A stretch of 64,000 bases of DNA from Sequoia sempervirens (taxonomy: Eukaryota > Streptophyta > Pinopsida > Cupressales > Cupressaceae). The position numbers and the translations under genes are program-made. Location of the stretch: NCBI GenBank assembly GCA_007258455.2, contig VDFB02047230.1, positions 155,415,413-155,479,412 of the forward strand, written 5' to 3'. Below, one piece after another: positions 21,887-35,036 of the stretch (the stretch's first letter is position 1; every line of letters begins with the position of its first letter). Under the pieces are notes generated by a model, which was given only the letters and a program-made list of their open reading frames with translations, did not search any database and was not told the DNA's origin.

Positions 21887-24800
21887 GGAAAAAATACTTG
21901 CATGACCAACAAATCCACATAATTTATGAGTAGATTGATGTGGCCTTATGTGGGCAATGAAATTATCATTGTGTGCAAAGTGTGCATGTTTATTTCTCTA
22001 GATATTTTGAGATCTACACCTTTTCTCTTTTTTGAAATGATTGAATCACCAAAATATAAAATATCAATTATTGAAATCAATGTTTAAACTACATCAAATT
22101 TTGAATAGCTTGTAAATTATTAAATCTATCATAGGATTCCATTCTCTGGTAATTATAAGCTACTTTAAAATAGATCCCATTATATGGGAAAAATGGTTCA
22201 TCTATCAAGACATAAGATTGTTTTTTTTTCTTTTTTCTTTTTTCAGAAAAGGCAAGAGCATGTAGTTATATTAATATCATATAATATGTAATTACATAGA
22301 GTTTATCAACTATATGGAAGAGAAATCTTATGGCATTTGGACAAACCAACTTCCTAAGAAAATAATATTTTTAACCCCTTACAAAATGGTTCTTCCCATA
22401 ATTATACTTTCTCCAACAAGGCAAGATGATGAATCTTCAAAGGCTAGCAATGCAACAATACACTCAACTTCTTCTAGGAAATCATGATTTTCTTCTCCTT
22501 TTGGTGCCAATCCTTCTTATGAAAATTTAAGATCCTCTTGCAACTTACCATTGTGTATGAGTTCAATTAATGTCTGTTGTTGTAGATGGAAATACAACTG
22601 GGGATTCATGTCCTAAATCTCTGGATTCAAATCGTTGACCAAAACATAAGATTGTTATTTTTTATTTTTCATTTTTTTTTATGTGTGTATACAACTTTTT
22701 GTCAAACCCAAATCATTTTTATAACTCATTTCAAGAACATACATCTAAGCTAATGTTTATTTAGCTTAAAAACTAATTTAATATCCCTTTCAAATTACTA
22801 AAAAATAAACCTTTCTTATCGTTAATCCTTCTAACTACAATAAACTATAATAATTGATTAAAAAATTATTCAATAAGAGTGTTCTAATTTGCTAATTAAA
22901 ATTTTAATGTTTCCAAATAATTAGCTTGCAATTTCTTATTCCCATTAAAATTTCTTAAACATGTTGAAACTTTTCATTAGATTTTTTGTACAGGACAACA
23001 TCCATTCACTCCGAACTAAATCTCATATGCACTCCAAGCTCGTTGGAATGATTATAGGTATGGAAAGTTAAGCTCCTTTTTGAATGGCTATTTGATGGTA
23101 TAATGAAAAAAATAAAAGTTCTTTCAAAATAATCATTACCCACAAGAATTGAGTGGCATTATATCATCAATAATAGCTAGCCAACAAGATACAAATGCTA
23201 ACCATATTATATTTATATTACTGCTTTCCCTATATACTGTGGGGATTTAAATAATACTTATAAAAATTGAATAATATTATAAGATGAGTAACCACATGTC
23301 CCCATGCAATTTCTTAAGTGTATTTTCTACTTAAATTTAAACTAGAGTGTTCCCATGCTAAAAAAATAATGGGAAAAAGGTTAATTTAGAAAAAAATTCT
23401 AATTTATTGGAGAAACTATTGTTTAGGAATCAAAAACAAGATTTTTAAAAAGGAAGGATTGGAAATAAGAAACAATTACATATTTTAAAAAATGCCACAT
23501 GGCTCCACAAGTTTCTTTCCCTCTTTTTTAACATTTGCCTCCAATTTTTTTTTTCTAAATTTTATGTGCACAAATTTTTATTAATAAAATTAATACAAAT
23601 TTAAGATAATTGCTTCAAAATAAAGGAAAAAATTAAATACTCATGAGACCACCAAATTTAAAAACATTTCTTAAATAAATTGAGTAATGAATGCTATCCA
23701 AAATAACCTAAGCCATGAAGACCTACCATAAAAAAAATTGCAATGCATTCTCTTTTTAAAAAAATTGTTTAAGCACTTATATAAACTTAAAAAGATATGT
23801 TTAAGAAATATTATATGACAAGAAAAATTCTATAAGCATGCAAAAATGTATTTTTGGAACTAGTTTAGTCTTTAAAAAAATGACATTTATATAAAATTAA
23901 ATATTATGTTAAATATGTTTTATTTTAAAAAAAATAAAATGATGTAATTTATATTTTTAATAGATATATACTATAATAAAAATTTAGAGTGGTTTTTTTT
24001 AATATTTATTTTTTTAAATTATTATAAATATAATATTTAAATGTTTATTTAAAATATATTGAGAGATATTGATTTTGAGAGGTTTATATTAAATTTGTTA
24101 TATAGAATAGATAGATATTTTAATCTCTTAACAAATCTTAGATATATTTAAGATACCTATACTAGTTTAGAACATGTGTATTATCATGTATTACTCTATC
24201 ATTTAAATATTATGAAATAATCTATATTAAAATTTGTATAATTATATTCATTATCTAATTAAGTATTTATTCTACAATATTTATATTAAATCATGGGTAT
24301 GTGGGCCAAAAAGTGGCAATATGATGGGTATGTGTAGGGTATGTGGTTGATGACTTTTTTTACCCAAAATTGATGAAACAAAAAGGGTTTTTAAAGGAGA
24401 TTCTTAGCTTTCCACCAATATAAATTATGCTTTACTTTGAATTTAATTTAAATAAATATTATTCATTTTCTACTTGAATTACGACTAAAGTCCTAATTGA
24501 TATGCTGATTGAAAAACATCTATAGCTTTCAAATGGTATCACATTTTTTTAATCTGAAACATGTGTCACATTCTATGCTTCACATACTATAAGATTAAAA
24601 AAAATTGAATTTCATGAAGTTTTGACCAAGTTAAAGTGGTCAGACATATGTGTTTTTTATTTTTTTAAAGATGTAATAAAAAAATCATAATTAATTATTT
24701 ACTTGGAAAAAAATTACAAAAAAATATGCATCACATCGAGACATGAGTCCTCTACTTATATCTAAAATATTATAAAAAAAAATATGATTTTATTGTGGTT

Positions 24801-25440
24801 AGGATGGTCAGATAGACACCTAATTCTTATTTTTCCCCTGAAATTTAAGTGCTACTGCATTGAAATTTCAAATTTTCACCAAATAGATTTTTAAAAAAAA
24901 AAAAAAAAAAACTTAGTGTTTTAGAAACTATATTCAATTTGCTACAGATTCTATTCTTACATATTTTTGAAATAATATAGATAACTTATTCAAATTTTTA
25001 CGTCAAGTTGGCTATCTTTGATTTTTCTGAATTTTTCGCCACTTAAGGGCTTATTTTTTCCACGATGATCCTACACATACACTAATTTTTAATATGATCT
25101 AAACTAATATTTTAGATAAAAATGAAAATAGATAATAAAATACATATAGACATTATTTATTTCAAGTTTTAAAACTATTTTAGTTAACATTATTAATCTT
25201 TTATTGAAGAGCTATTTAGTTTTTCAATAATATTAAAATACTATTTTTTCAATAGTAATGAAATAAATTATGGAAACCATGTACAAGTTTTCAAGAATTC
25301 TAATGAAAAAAATCATTTGAACTTTTATTTCAAGAGTTATCTTATTTCTATATGAGTATTATTTTTTATTGGTAAAATTGAGTTTTTGAAAGGGTCCAAA
25401 ATATTTTATATTAAACAATAAATATATTGTAGCAACCCAC
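21887..25440. other. AT-rich region, no gene seen
   Basis: No open frame of note, no LTR ends, no retrotransposon motif. There are homopolymer runs, including a poly-A of about 23 bases near 24889-24911. It could be old degraded transposon DNA or the pre-insertion host sequence of the chromovirus. Confidence 0.6.
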
Positions 25441-26098
25441 TTATATGAGACACAATGCATAGGCTTGTAACAAATAAATGATACAACAACAACACACAAA
25501 CAACAAAGGTAACTAAATTATAGCTTACCAGAAGAAAGGTCATTCAAGGAGTCAACAACATTCCACTCTTCATGTAGGAAACCAACATGATCCTCCAAAT
25601 TCTCATTTTCTATGTTGATAATTGTTAGGGAATGTGTCTCAAATTTTCTCCTAATGTTTTTGATATAAAAAGTAGCAAAACAAGGGTGGTGTCCCTTTAA
25701 TACACAACCCTGCGGGCGACTAGCAGCAGACTATCATCATCGGCACATTAACAAAAAAAAAAACCAGACGCCCTAACCTTTTCATATCAAAAATAGAAGC
25801 ATAAACATGAGTAGGGTAACTATAACCAACAGACATCTAGAGAAAACTAACCAGCCAACACTTAACATCAACATAATAAACATGTATATCGATAAACCAT
25901 TCACTATACTACTGATAGTTTTCACCATGAAAACCAAGTTTTAAAAAGTCTTAACCAAAGACCACCAGGGGCCATACCAGTCAGAGTTAACCACGAAAAA
26001 CATAAAAGTATCAACACATAAATTAAAAAGACATGATGGCTAGTAAGGCCACACTCAACCAAAAAGCAAAATAGGGTGAAGGAAAACATCCCACAACC
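25441..26098. other. Unassigned sequence downstream of the 26.1 kb ORF
   Basis: It lies 3' of the minus-strand ORF 26099-27520. A TGTAGCAACCC motif at about 25430 on the plus strand could be an LTR terminus, but no partner was found. No coding signal. Confidence 0.35.
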
Positions 26099-27520
26099 CT
26101 AATCTTTAATTTTGTTGCATGGATTAGACATCATAGTGGCACAATCCTCAGTGAGGAACTTGAAAAGTTCCTTGCAGTCAGTGTCTTCATCATCATCCTC
26201 AGTGGAAGTATCCTTCTATAGTAGGCACAAAGTGGTGGCAGAACCGTGCATAATCTTCAGGGAAAAATGGGTGACATCATGAAGCAATTTTTTCAAATTC
26301 TCCATTTTCTTTTTAAGTTTGTCAACCTCCTCCTAGATAGTGTCCTATGTGTTGCTTCCTTCCTCCATAAGGGCCTTACCCTCTACAATGGTTGTGGCCC
26401 TAGTCTTAATCCCCTTAACCACATCACGAGTGGGATCCAAAGAACCCATTTTTAAACTTTCAAAGACATGAGAGGAGCTACTTGCAGAAGCAAAAGGGCT
26501 TCTCCTCCACTTTCTTCCCATCCTTGTTCTTCTTCTCACTTTCTCCTCCATTATCAGACTCAGAGGCCTCCTTGAGACTCTTCTCTTTTTCAAGTTTGGC
26601 TACCATTAATCTATTGGACTTGCAGGGAGTATTGGTCTCCTTGGTAATTTTAATATCCGATTCAATTTGTTGCAGCCTGAATTTGGTTTTCTTTGAAGCT
26701 TTGGATTTAATTTTAAGGGATGGAGCATTCCATTTCTTATCCTTCCTCTTCTCAATAGACCTAGTATTAGGGGATGTGTCCTGGGGTGGGTTTTTCAAGG
26801 CTAGGTTTTTAATACATGTTTTCTTGTTGGGGCCTGGGGTTTCCATGATACTGGCTGACGGTGGAGTAGAAGAGGCAGGGGTTTCTTTAATAATAATAGG
26901 TTGAGGAGGGCAGAGGGCTAGGTGAAAATGGTATATTTTAAACATAAGCCCTTTGTGTAGAATGGTAAAATTCTTGCCCAAATTCTTAGCTTCAATCACA
27001 TCTTTCATAGTATTTTCCAGAGAGTGCAAAAGAAAAATAGAATTGAAATATTGTTATGATTCCTAAGATGATTGAGAAGATGGTAATTGTAATACACACC
27101 GAATCTCCCTTCAAGTGTGAAATATTTCATCATGACCATGCACACTTTATCCTAGGGTTCTAGAAGTTTCTCACGGGCGTAGCCACCACAAATTTTGACG
27201 AGTTGCTCCTCTCCACAAAAGAATTGGTTAAGGTTGGCCTAGTCAGAAATTTTGCTTGTTTTCTTCCATTTTATCCCACCCATTGAAAGGCTAGTGGCCT
27301 TATTAATTACTTCCTCATTCACTTCAAATGAAATACTCCCCATTGTCACCCTTCTTGCTATCCAAGAGGTGAAAAATTTCTTAGAGAGACTTTCATCAAA
27401 CCCTGACATACATTCCATGAACTAGGTAATTCCTCGTTCTTTGTAGATATGCTAGATAGTACCATCCTTCTTCCATTCATTAAATTTATTAGGCTCAATA
27501 TGAACATGATCTCCACCCAT
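26099..27520 (-). pseudogene. Unknown transposon-associated ORF (about 470 codons)
   Basis: From ATG at 27520 (MGGDHVHIEPNKFNEWKKDG) the minus strand encodes, through several stops and frame changes, GFDESLSKKFFTSWIARRVT, GSISFEVNEEVINKATSLSM, VCMVMMKYFTLEGRF, then an open stretch 26478-27029 (FTILHKGLMFKIYHFHLALC followed by a Pro/Thr-rich and then Lys/Glu-rich region), and ends FKFLTEDCATMMSNPCNKIK. The layout is a compact N-terminal domain, a disordered middle and a charged, coiled-coil-like C-terminus. I believe similar proteins occur repeatedly in plant repeat DNA but cannot name a family. No protease or RT accompanies it. A Gag-like role is a guess. Confidence 0.5.
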
Positions 27521-28105
27521 GACTCCATCAAGCAAATGGTGAGAAGAAAAATCAATTGCAAACTAGTTGTTAAGCAGATGGTGAGTGAGAATAAGAATTG
27601 TAGCACGATTGTGATGAAACCCCATATTGAAACCAACAACAACAAAATAAAAATGAGATAATAACTGGAAATCCACGTAATTATTACATTTAATGTCACC
27701 CCCTATATCTAACTCAAAACTATAAGTTGTCTCATGCGAGCATTCCATTGCTCGATAAAGAATGGGAACGATAAGAATTTTGGAATTCTCATAAGATCGC
27801 GAAAAATATGCAAAGCCGATGGAGGTGACACAAATATCGAAGGGGTTCAAAAACTAATGAGCCTTCCGACCTATAATCCCATCATAATAGGTCACGAAGG
27901 TGTCCAAGCAATAGAAGTGCATTCCAATTGGAATTTCCTTCTCATAGGTCTTCCTGTACAACAACGACCATTTGTTGAAATTTGAAATCCCACCAAGCCA
28001 ACTAACTAAAGATAGTGAACTCCAAAATAGGGCTAAAAAAAAAAAACTGTTAGCTTCCATGGTAATCTGGGAAAGAATCCTTCCTTAGGAGGGACAACAT
28101 ATTTA
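27521..28105. other. Linker with one weak open frame
   Basis: The minus strand is nearly open from 28060 to 27563, with one stop, and starts MEANSFFFLALFWSSLSLVS. The composition is hydrophobic and no domain is recognisable. It may be the 3' tail of the LINE or the leader of the ORF at 26099-27520. Confidence 0.35.
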
Positions 28106-29190
28106 GAGGCAAGGAGCATTCCTTCCTCCAGCAACGTAGCCATCATGATCAAGTCCCATAGCTACCATAATATCAACAACCACATTTCCTTCCCTAAAAA
28201 AATGTTGTAGAGTGAACTCCTCCAACACAGTAAAGAGAGGCCTAATGTCATCAATTATCCCTTGAACTATCCATCCAGCTGACATTATTCCTTTCATAGC
28301 TTCAATTGTCAATTGAGAGTCACCTTCGATTTCCAAGGTTTGAACATCGATTGACAACACAATCTTAAGACCCTAGAGCAGGGCCATACCTTCCGCCTAA
28401 TTATTTGTGTGTTCTTTTAAGTTCCCTATGTAGGCTTCAATTAGACAACCATTATGGTCCCTAATGAAACCACCCCTAGCCACATTCTTGGCTCTAGCCA
28501 CCCCATCAAAATTTAGCTTGTATCAAGGTAGCCCAGGAGCTTTCCATTTTGTGTTGTATCTGGCCACCTTCTTAGAATTGTCAAACTTTTGGAAATCCCT
28601 AGGAAGTTTCCATATTCTAGCAATTGCATTGTCCCAACCGATTGGGGAACTACTCGGGGTCTTCCATCTACAAATAGAGATGTTGTCCAATATAATTTTA
28701 TTAAGAGTTATCATCACACTGTCAACACTACTCTCCTTGTCCCTGAAGATCCTATTATTCCTAGCTCCTTCCACAGACACCGACAAATATGTGGTGGAAT
28801 TTGCTGCCAAAGTTGTTTGATAAGAGGATGGTTTGATGGGCACCTCCAATTAATAACAATTTTTTTAATATCCCTGCGAAATACCCATTGGATGTTGAAC
28901 TTTTGGTGGACATTTTGCCAAAGTTGGGAAGCAAATTGGCAGTGGATGAAAAGATGGGAGATTGTATTCTCTTCTTGTTAGGACTATATAAAATGTGTTC
29001 TTTGGGCTATAAAGGTTGACCATTTTAGGTTGCTCAACATTGTTTCCTTAATGGCCAATATGTAGATCTTTTCAAGCTCTATAATTTTTTAAAATGGGCA
29101 CAATTGGCCTCTGTGATCAAAGTTTATGGCCTCTAAAATTTGGGCCTTCCATATTGTAGGCTAACGATTGGTACCTTGAGAAATAAAATG
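28106..29190 (-). pseudogene. LINE (non-LTR retrotransposon) C-terminal tail: zinc-binding region and RNase H
   Basis: The minus-strand frames give EENTISHLFIHCQFASQLWQ, then WRCPSNHPLIKQLWQQIPPH and CRCLWKE, NNRIFRDKESSVDSVMITL, WKAPGLP, KLNFDGVARA and RGGFIRDHNGCLIEAYIGNL. The RNase H core follows (VLSIDVQTLEIEGDSQLTIE, GWIVQGIIDDIRPLF, FTLQHFFREGNVVVDIMVAM). This is the zf-RVT plus RNase H end of a plant L1-type LINE ORF2. The RT itself is absent, as expected of a 5'-truncated copy. Stops and frameshifts (near 28370-28500) make it non-functional. No poly-A tail was seen on the minus strand. Confidence 0.8.
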
Positions 29191-29262
29191 TTATTTAACT
29201 GCAAGAGGTGTGATTGTTTCCAACAACTCTAGAAACTTCATAATTTCATTTGTGAATTTCCT

Positions 29263-29375
29263 CTGAATTTTAGAGGTACAACTCCCTCATATGATATGCT
29301 GTGAATTTAACTAACTGAACTAAAAACATGTATGCTTTTAACCAGAAAGCAGGAAAGGAAAACTTAATGCAGGAA
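29263..29375 (-). repeat. LTR-like repeat shared with 4420-4500
   Basis: TTTTAGAGGTACAACTCCCT and TTTTAACCAGAAAGCAGGAA match the segment near 4426-4490 with similar spacing. It marks another fragment of the same LTR family. LTR ends were not found. Confidence 0.55.
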
Positions 29376-29868
29376 AATTCCTAAATTAAGTGTAGAAGGA
29401 AATACAAAAGGAAAAAGCTCAAAGACCTATGAATGCATAACTTGAAATGAAAGAACTGTCACAAACACCAACAAAAATAAATAGATTATATGATTACCGG
29501 CACAAAGAACAACTGCACAGGATGAAATAACAAAAATGGAGATCCAATATTACTTCTAAATTGAAATCAAATACAAAGATGGTGCATATACTAGCACATA
29601 TGAAAGCATAACATTGAGATATGCCTTAAACACATAGATTTAGGAATACCAATTATCTTTGTAAGCTAAATGTGCATAGACAAATAGAGATTTCACTTCA
29701 CAGCAAAATTGTATTCAATATAGTATAATATTGACTCTTGTAATGTCTAGAGAGAAAACAATGAAAGATAAATACATATATATATATAGAGTGGATTGAG
29801 TAATAGCCTCTTTTCCCATGGTTAATTTTTAAATTTAAAGTCTTTCAAGAAAATAAAATAATTGAAGG
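29376..29868. other. Non-coding, probably LTR or 3' flank
   Basis: AT-rich, with a short TA run near 29768-29790. No open frame. It lies immediately downstream of the 29869-32925 ORF on the minus strand. Confidence 0.4.
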
Positions 29869-32800
29869 CTAGGACGGTAGTGCTTCACTTCCAGATTTAG
29901 TGGACATGGCAAGCCATTTCCACAAGGCTTGGAAATCCTTGATGACATGTGGAAGTTCTCTATGTTGTGGAATGGTCACATTCCCCATTCCTAACTACCA
30001 TGCCAGTTGACTATCTTTAATGGCCTCAATCCTCTAATCATAAGTCTTCATAAGCCCTATAGCTTGAGATAGGATGAGATCTAGTTCACTGAAATTTCTC
30101 AAATGCTCTTCATCGAAAGAATGTGAGTTAAAAATCTCTTTAATTATCTTATGAAAATAATTTCCCTAGACTTTAACACTCTCCTCATTCCCATCTCCCT
30201 GTCATATTGCAGTCTAAGAGTGACGAGGTTTTTATGAACCTCATCTTAGATTGTATTGCATTCAACTCAAATTTCTTGCAGCTTTTGTAAGCCCTATTTT
30301 ATGACTTGTATCTTCCATTCCACACTTTTATTCTAGATTAGGAAACAACCATCAGTAGCGTTAGGTATGATTTTCTCAGCGGCCAACCTCTCCATCCCAG
30401 AGTTTATCATGGTTTTAGTTTCATTTACATACTAGTTCCATGTCATCTCTTCCTTTTCAACAGCAACGATTTCCTCTTGGATTTCTATTCTTGAAGCATT
30501 TACCTTTTGTAGGAGCTTTAGAGACTCAGTGATAATCTAATTTCCTTTTCTGATCAATTTAGTGCCTCAATCCTCCATAGCCTTGTTGAAGTTTTTTACA
30601 ACTCTTCATTTTATTCACTGCCTCCTTTCCCACTAAGGCCAAGGGGTCATAGGATGACTCATCTTGAGATATTGATTGAGGTGGCAAATCAAAAACTAAT
30701 TTCAGGCATTTAGTTAAGACTTGGATTTGCATTTTCAATTCATCTTTACTTTCTTTATCTTTCTTTGACCTTTCCACCATTCTTGTTGCTGACACTTGAA
30801 ATACTTATACATCCCTATCTCTTGTAGTAGGTCCCAAATCAATCCCGTCAATATCAAAATCACTGGTCATGGCTTTTCTTTTTTTGGATAGAGTATCTTC
30901 TAACCACGCAGGGGTATTAGGAACATTGGCTGCTTGAGAATTGGAGGAGCCAAAAAATACCCTATTGGTGGGAGGAGTATCAATCTAGGTATCTTGTGAT
31001 GGGAATGGTGAAGGTTTTTGTTTTAAAGATTCATCAACTTCTCTGTCAAGTGATGATTGGGGAAATGGTGAAGTAGAGCTAATATCAATATTCTTTACAA
31101 TGTTTGCTTCTCCATCATCTCCTTTTTCCTACTTCAGATTAGGAAAATTAGGAAGGTCTTCTCCACAAGTTGGTTGAAGTGTGTCCCCGTTAGGGGGTTC
31201 TTCATCACCATCACCTTGAGCCCCTAATTTTAATGACTATGGAGCAACTCCAGAAGTTCTTGCAATTATAAAAGACTAGCCACCACTTCTTGTTGATTGA
31301 GTGTTTTGTGATCTAGTAATGGGGTGAGATTGCTCTGTCTTTTTCTTAGTGATCCATTCTTGGGTTCTTTCTAAGACATCGAAAGTCCTAGCCTCAATAG
31401 TTTCTTTCTCTTTACTACTCCACTCCATAGTAGGAATAGGCCAACTAGCTATTAGTTATGTGAAAATTGGGTCTACTAAGTTTGACCCATCATACCCAAT
31501 CCCTTGCACATCAAAACTCAAATTATAGATGATGATATGCCTCATGGATAGTCTCATCCAACTTATTTTTCTCACTTCAAATTCATCAAAACAATCTTCC
31601 CAATAATTTTCTAGAGTAGGTAGATGAAGAAAACCAACACCTAGCTTCAAATTATCTTTGACAAAATCCTTAAGATCAAAAGGAAAGCATTCATCATAGG
31701 TCTGCAAATTGTACCTAGTGATCTCCTTTTCTATATTGAGGGCATACAACATGGATTCACATGTATAAGGGATGAAACCAATTGAAAATTGTACTATCAC
31801 CCTCCTTCTCTCCTAGCATCTTTTGTTAATAGCAGCTAACTGTTGGAAAACTTCAATCATCACAAACTTGTCCTCTAGGTGTCTTGGGAGTTTAATGGGA
31901 AAGCCAATGAATCCATCAACCCTTATACAAGAAAATCTCTAGAATTGAATGAAATGACTGCCATAAAGATTAAAAAAATTGCATAGCCTCAGGTGAGAGT
32001 CGTATTTCCATTTTCCCCTACAATTCCTTTGTTGTCCTCATAGTGAAGGTATCCGATATCCTTCTCTGATGAAGGAAACTTTTATGCAACTCTAGTATAT
32101 CAAGGTACTCAAAAATAGGTACTTGGTCTTGAGGAAGATTGGTTGGCCTCAAGCCCATCTAAGGCCTAGTATTTGCAATAGCACACACAAAATAAGAGGA
32201 CATGAAGAATGTCCTATTAGCCTGAAAGTAAACCAATTGGTTGTGTAGCCTATCACTAATAAGTGTTTCCTAGTCTAGAAATTATGTCCCCCCTAGTACA
32301 ATATGTACAAAGAAATACATCCATTCTTGGAAACCAAAATCATCTTCATTTCCCTGGACTTTGAGGAGCAGCAAAATTATGTCAGATATCTCCTCTAAAA
32401 ATTTATTCCTATGTAAATTTTGAGGTAACTGATATTTTCCTCTCATTTTTACCAACCAGTTTCTTGCCATTATGTTTCGGTAATACCCCTTCTTGAGTGA
32501 AAACTCAACTTGAGCATTGGTGAAATCCATGGGTGAATAGGGTTCCATTTTAGGAATTCTTAAGTAGGATGCAAAGGTGTCCCTTTGAATTTTAAGCACT
32601 AGGCAGTTGTATTCAGTTTGTATTTCTCATGGCTGGGCATTATAATGCCTAATACACTCTAGAATCAATTTTGGACATTGAACAACTATGAGAAAGGTGG
32701 TTGCTTCTACCAGTCCACTCCCAATTACCCTTTATGTGATCTAGGTGGTGGGATAGGAGCCCTGAATTTTTCTTTAATCTCACTTATATTCATTGGCCCT

Positions 32801-32925
32801 AGTTTAGTATCTCCTATTTTTGGCATTTCGCATGTTAAACCCGCAACATACTCATACCCTTGACATTTAATTCTAGCCATTTCTTGGTTACTAGGGTTTG
32901 AATGGATTTTCACTAGGTAATTCAA
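29869..32925 (-). pseudogene. Large unknown ORF, copy 1 (about 1,020 codons)
   Basis: A minus-strand coding relic with many stops. N-terminal helical region: YLVKIHSNPSNQEMARIKCQ, PMNISEIKEKFRAPI, FTNAQVEFSLKKGYYRNIMA, RNWLVKMRGKYQLPQN, FGFQEWMYFFVHIVLGG and RTFFMSSYFVCAIANTRP. Middle: FSIGFIPYTCESMLYAL and GFLHLPTLENYWEDCFDEFE. Then a Ser/Pro/Thr-rich linker, RKAMTSDFDIDGIDLG, and a coiled-coil C-terminus (ERSKKDKESKDELKMQIQVL, VNASRIEIQEEIVAVEKEEM), ending at TAG 29869-29871. The motif order is shared with the ORF at 50783-55007, so both belong to one family. No enzyme motif was recognised. It is possibly a Gag-like or captured protein of a non-autonomous element. Confidence 0.55.
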
Positions 32926-33835
32926 AATGTAGGGAAAAAAAAGCTTAATAACTATATGCTCACAAGGGAAAGGTAAAGAAAAAGATACCTCAGAATGATC
33001 CCAAATTTTGAGAGTAGAATTCTACATTACTATGCTCCCTTTCTTCTCATTTCCAAGAGTGAATGTCGCATCTAGTGAATATTTGTTCTCAACATAAAAT
33101 TTCCCTTTAATTCCCACAAGAAGTGTGCTAGTAGATAAACATTAAATGCATCTCCCATGTCAAGTTGGCATGTGTTGGCTTTCATGACACACTACCTCAA
33201 TATAACCACTTTTCAAATATTTGAAAAGCAATAGTCATGCTTACGAGAGAGCGGGTACTTTGCATAACCTTATAAATCATCGCCAAAGTTCATCATGATC
33301 TACAAAACACCACCCACTCCTTAAAGAAATCCATATTTTCCTTCTAGGTGGTGAATAGGGAAGTTATACTAACCTTGTAACACACCGCCTGCACTAATTG
33401 AACTTGAAAATAGACGCGGCAAGAATTTCATAAGGTTTTAATAACCGACCCTAACACTGCTGACATTTCAAAACAAGTAGGAAGCTTTATAAGGTGGGAA
33501 AATGGGAAGTTAGTGTAACTTAGTAAAACACCTCCAGAGTTATAACAAACACCTAGAGCACCACTAGAGTATGACTTGGCCAAAATTTTGAAGGATAAGT
33601 GCAATTTTTGGATGGGGCCTAAAAATTAGATAATAAATGGATTTGATAGGGGACAAAGACTAATAAGGATGAAAACAATTAACCCAAAGAAAAACTTACA
33701 TGAATAGTTTCTTATCCAATGGGGAATAGAGTCAAATAATTATCAAAATTGAAACTCTCAGACACAAAGAAAGCACAACCAAAACTAAAAGTGGATTCCC
33801 TAACCTAACTATTTACAAAGAAAAGACCCTAGAGG
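32926..33835. other. Unassigned region, possibly 3' LTR of element G
   Basis: No convincing ORF. Imperfect repeats occur, such as AACCTTGTAACACACCGCC near 33371 and AACTTAGTAAAACACCTCC near 33515, like U3 repeats. It directly follows the end of element G's integrase on the minus strand, where a polypurine tract and 3' LTR would be expected, but no LTR end could be fixed. Confidence 0.35.
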
Positions 33836-34058
33836 GGTACTCATTGCCAGTAGAGCTTGAGATCTTTACCATTGTAGGGAATAGGTAAGGGAGTGTTGTT
33901 AGGATAAGCCAAACAAAAGGTATTAGGTATGTACTCTTGAATTATTTTGAACAGACTAGTCCAGAGTGCAATGAACTTCTAGTGGGCGCCCTTAGGTTGC
34001 TTGTACTTGTCCCATAATAATACTACATCTCCAATCATGAAATTCTGTGGTCTATCCC
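33836..34058 (-). pseudogene. Element G integrase C-terminal end (piece 4)
   Basis: The minus strand reads RPQNFMIGDVVLLWDKYKQP, then KFIALWTSLFKIIQEYIPNT and FCLAYPNNTPLPYSLQW. This is the DNA-binding C-terminal part of a Ty3/gypsy integrase (GDxVLLWDK and the following SH3-like strands). Its N-terminal side stops exactly at the target-site duplication of the 34059-46785 element, and the frame continues on the other side at 46786. Confidence 0.8.
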
Positions 34059-35022
34059 TGTGGATGGTGAAAATCTGTAAATGGCTAAAACTACCACACA
34101 CACATTAGCATGATTAGCACTTTAAAACATAGAAAATTATCAAGCATCCATATGAGATATTGAATCATGCTAAATAAACAAAGTGATAAAATATGAAAAA
34201 AACTAAGCATGCTCAAACCTATCCCATAGTGGATTGGTGCTTCTATGGAAAGAAGCCCTTTCCCGATCCTTTGATAAGCTACATGATAAAACTTCCTTGA
34301 AGATTAAAATGATAATGATGCATTTGTGCATGTGATTGTGGAGGATTAAAACAATGGAGTTGATCCTTATTTATAGAATAGAATGATATAAGAATGCCAA
34401 ACATGGAGGATGTGGGACTAAAAACAAGCCAATGAAAAGAGGCCACTTGTCAACTTATGATAGGATGAGGAATGAGCACATTTTGGTCAATGTGCCAAAG
34501 AGAGGGAGATTTCAAATTTGAATTTGAGAGTAAATGTTGAGTTTGACCTTTGCAAAGGGACATGTAAGAGCCATATAAATGCTTTGTTGTATGTACATGT
34601 CCACTTGTTTTTGAATTCAAACTTGAGGGAATATTCCTCAAAGATGCCATGTTGATGGAAAATGTTGATTTTATAAATGAATTAAAATGATTTATTGGTG
34701 CAAGTGGGAAAAGCCAGAGGATGTGATGGGTGGTTAGGTTAGGTTAATCAGGATTAGATTAGCTTAGATGATGTTTAGGTGATTTTGACCCACTTGACTT
34801 AAATATTTTGATTTATTTAAATCAAAAAGGGATGGAAGGTGATTTCAGACTTAATTAAATAAAGGTTTGATTTATTTAATTAAAAGGATGATGATGGAAT
34901 CAAGTTTGATTTATTTAATATAAGTTGGTGACTTTAGGAGATTGATAAATAAACTTGATTTATTTGATGAATGGATGAATATAAACTAATCAAATGCATG
35001 ATGTCAATTTCATGTGTCCACA
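34059..35022 (-). mobile_element. 3' LTR of the 12.7 kb element
   Basis: 964 bases. A TATA box is at 34367-34375 on the minus strand (TATAAATAA), leaving about 640 bases of U3 and about 300 of R-U5. Differences from the 5' LTR include a 9-base gap near 34300 and a 2-base gap in the CA repeat near 34095. Confidence 0.92.
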
Positions 35023-35036
35023 TTTTTCCCCTCTTT
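35023..35036 (-). other. Polypurine tract of the 12.7 kb element
   Basis: The minus strand reads AAAGAGGGGAAAAA, touching the 3' LTR start TGTGGACA. It is a textbook plus-strand primer and fixes minus orientation. Confidence 0.88.

Noticed and set aside
28034..28046. Plus-strand poly-A as a LINE tail
   Set aside because: The LINE lies on the minus strand, so its tail would appear as poly-T on the plus strand. This run is in the wrong orientation.
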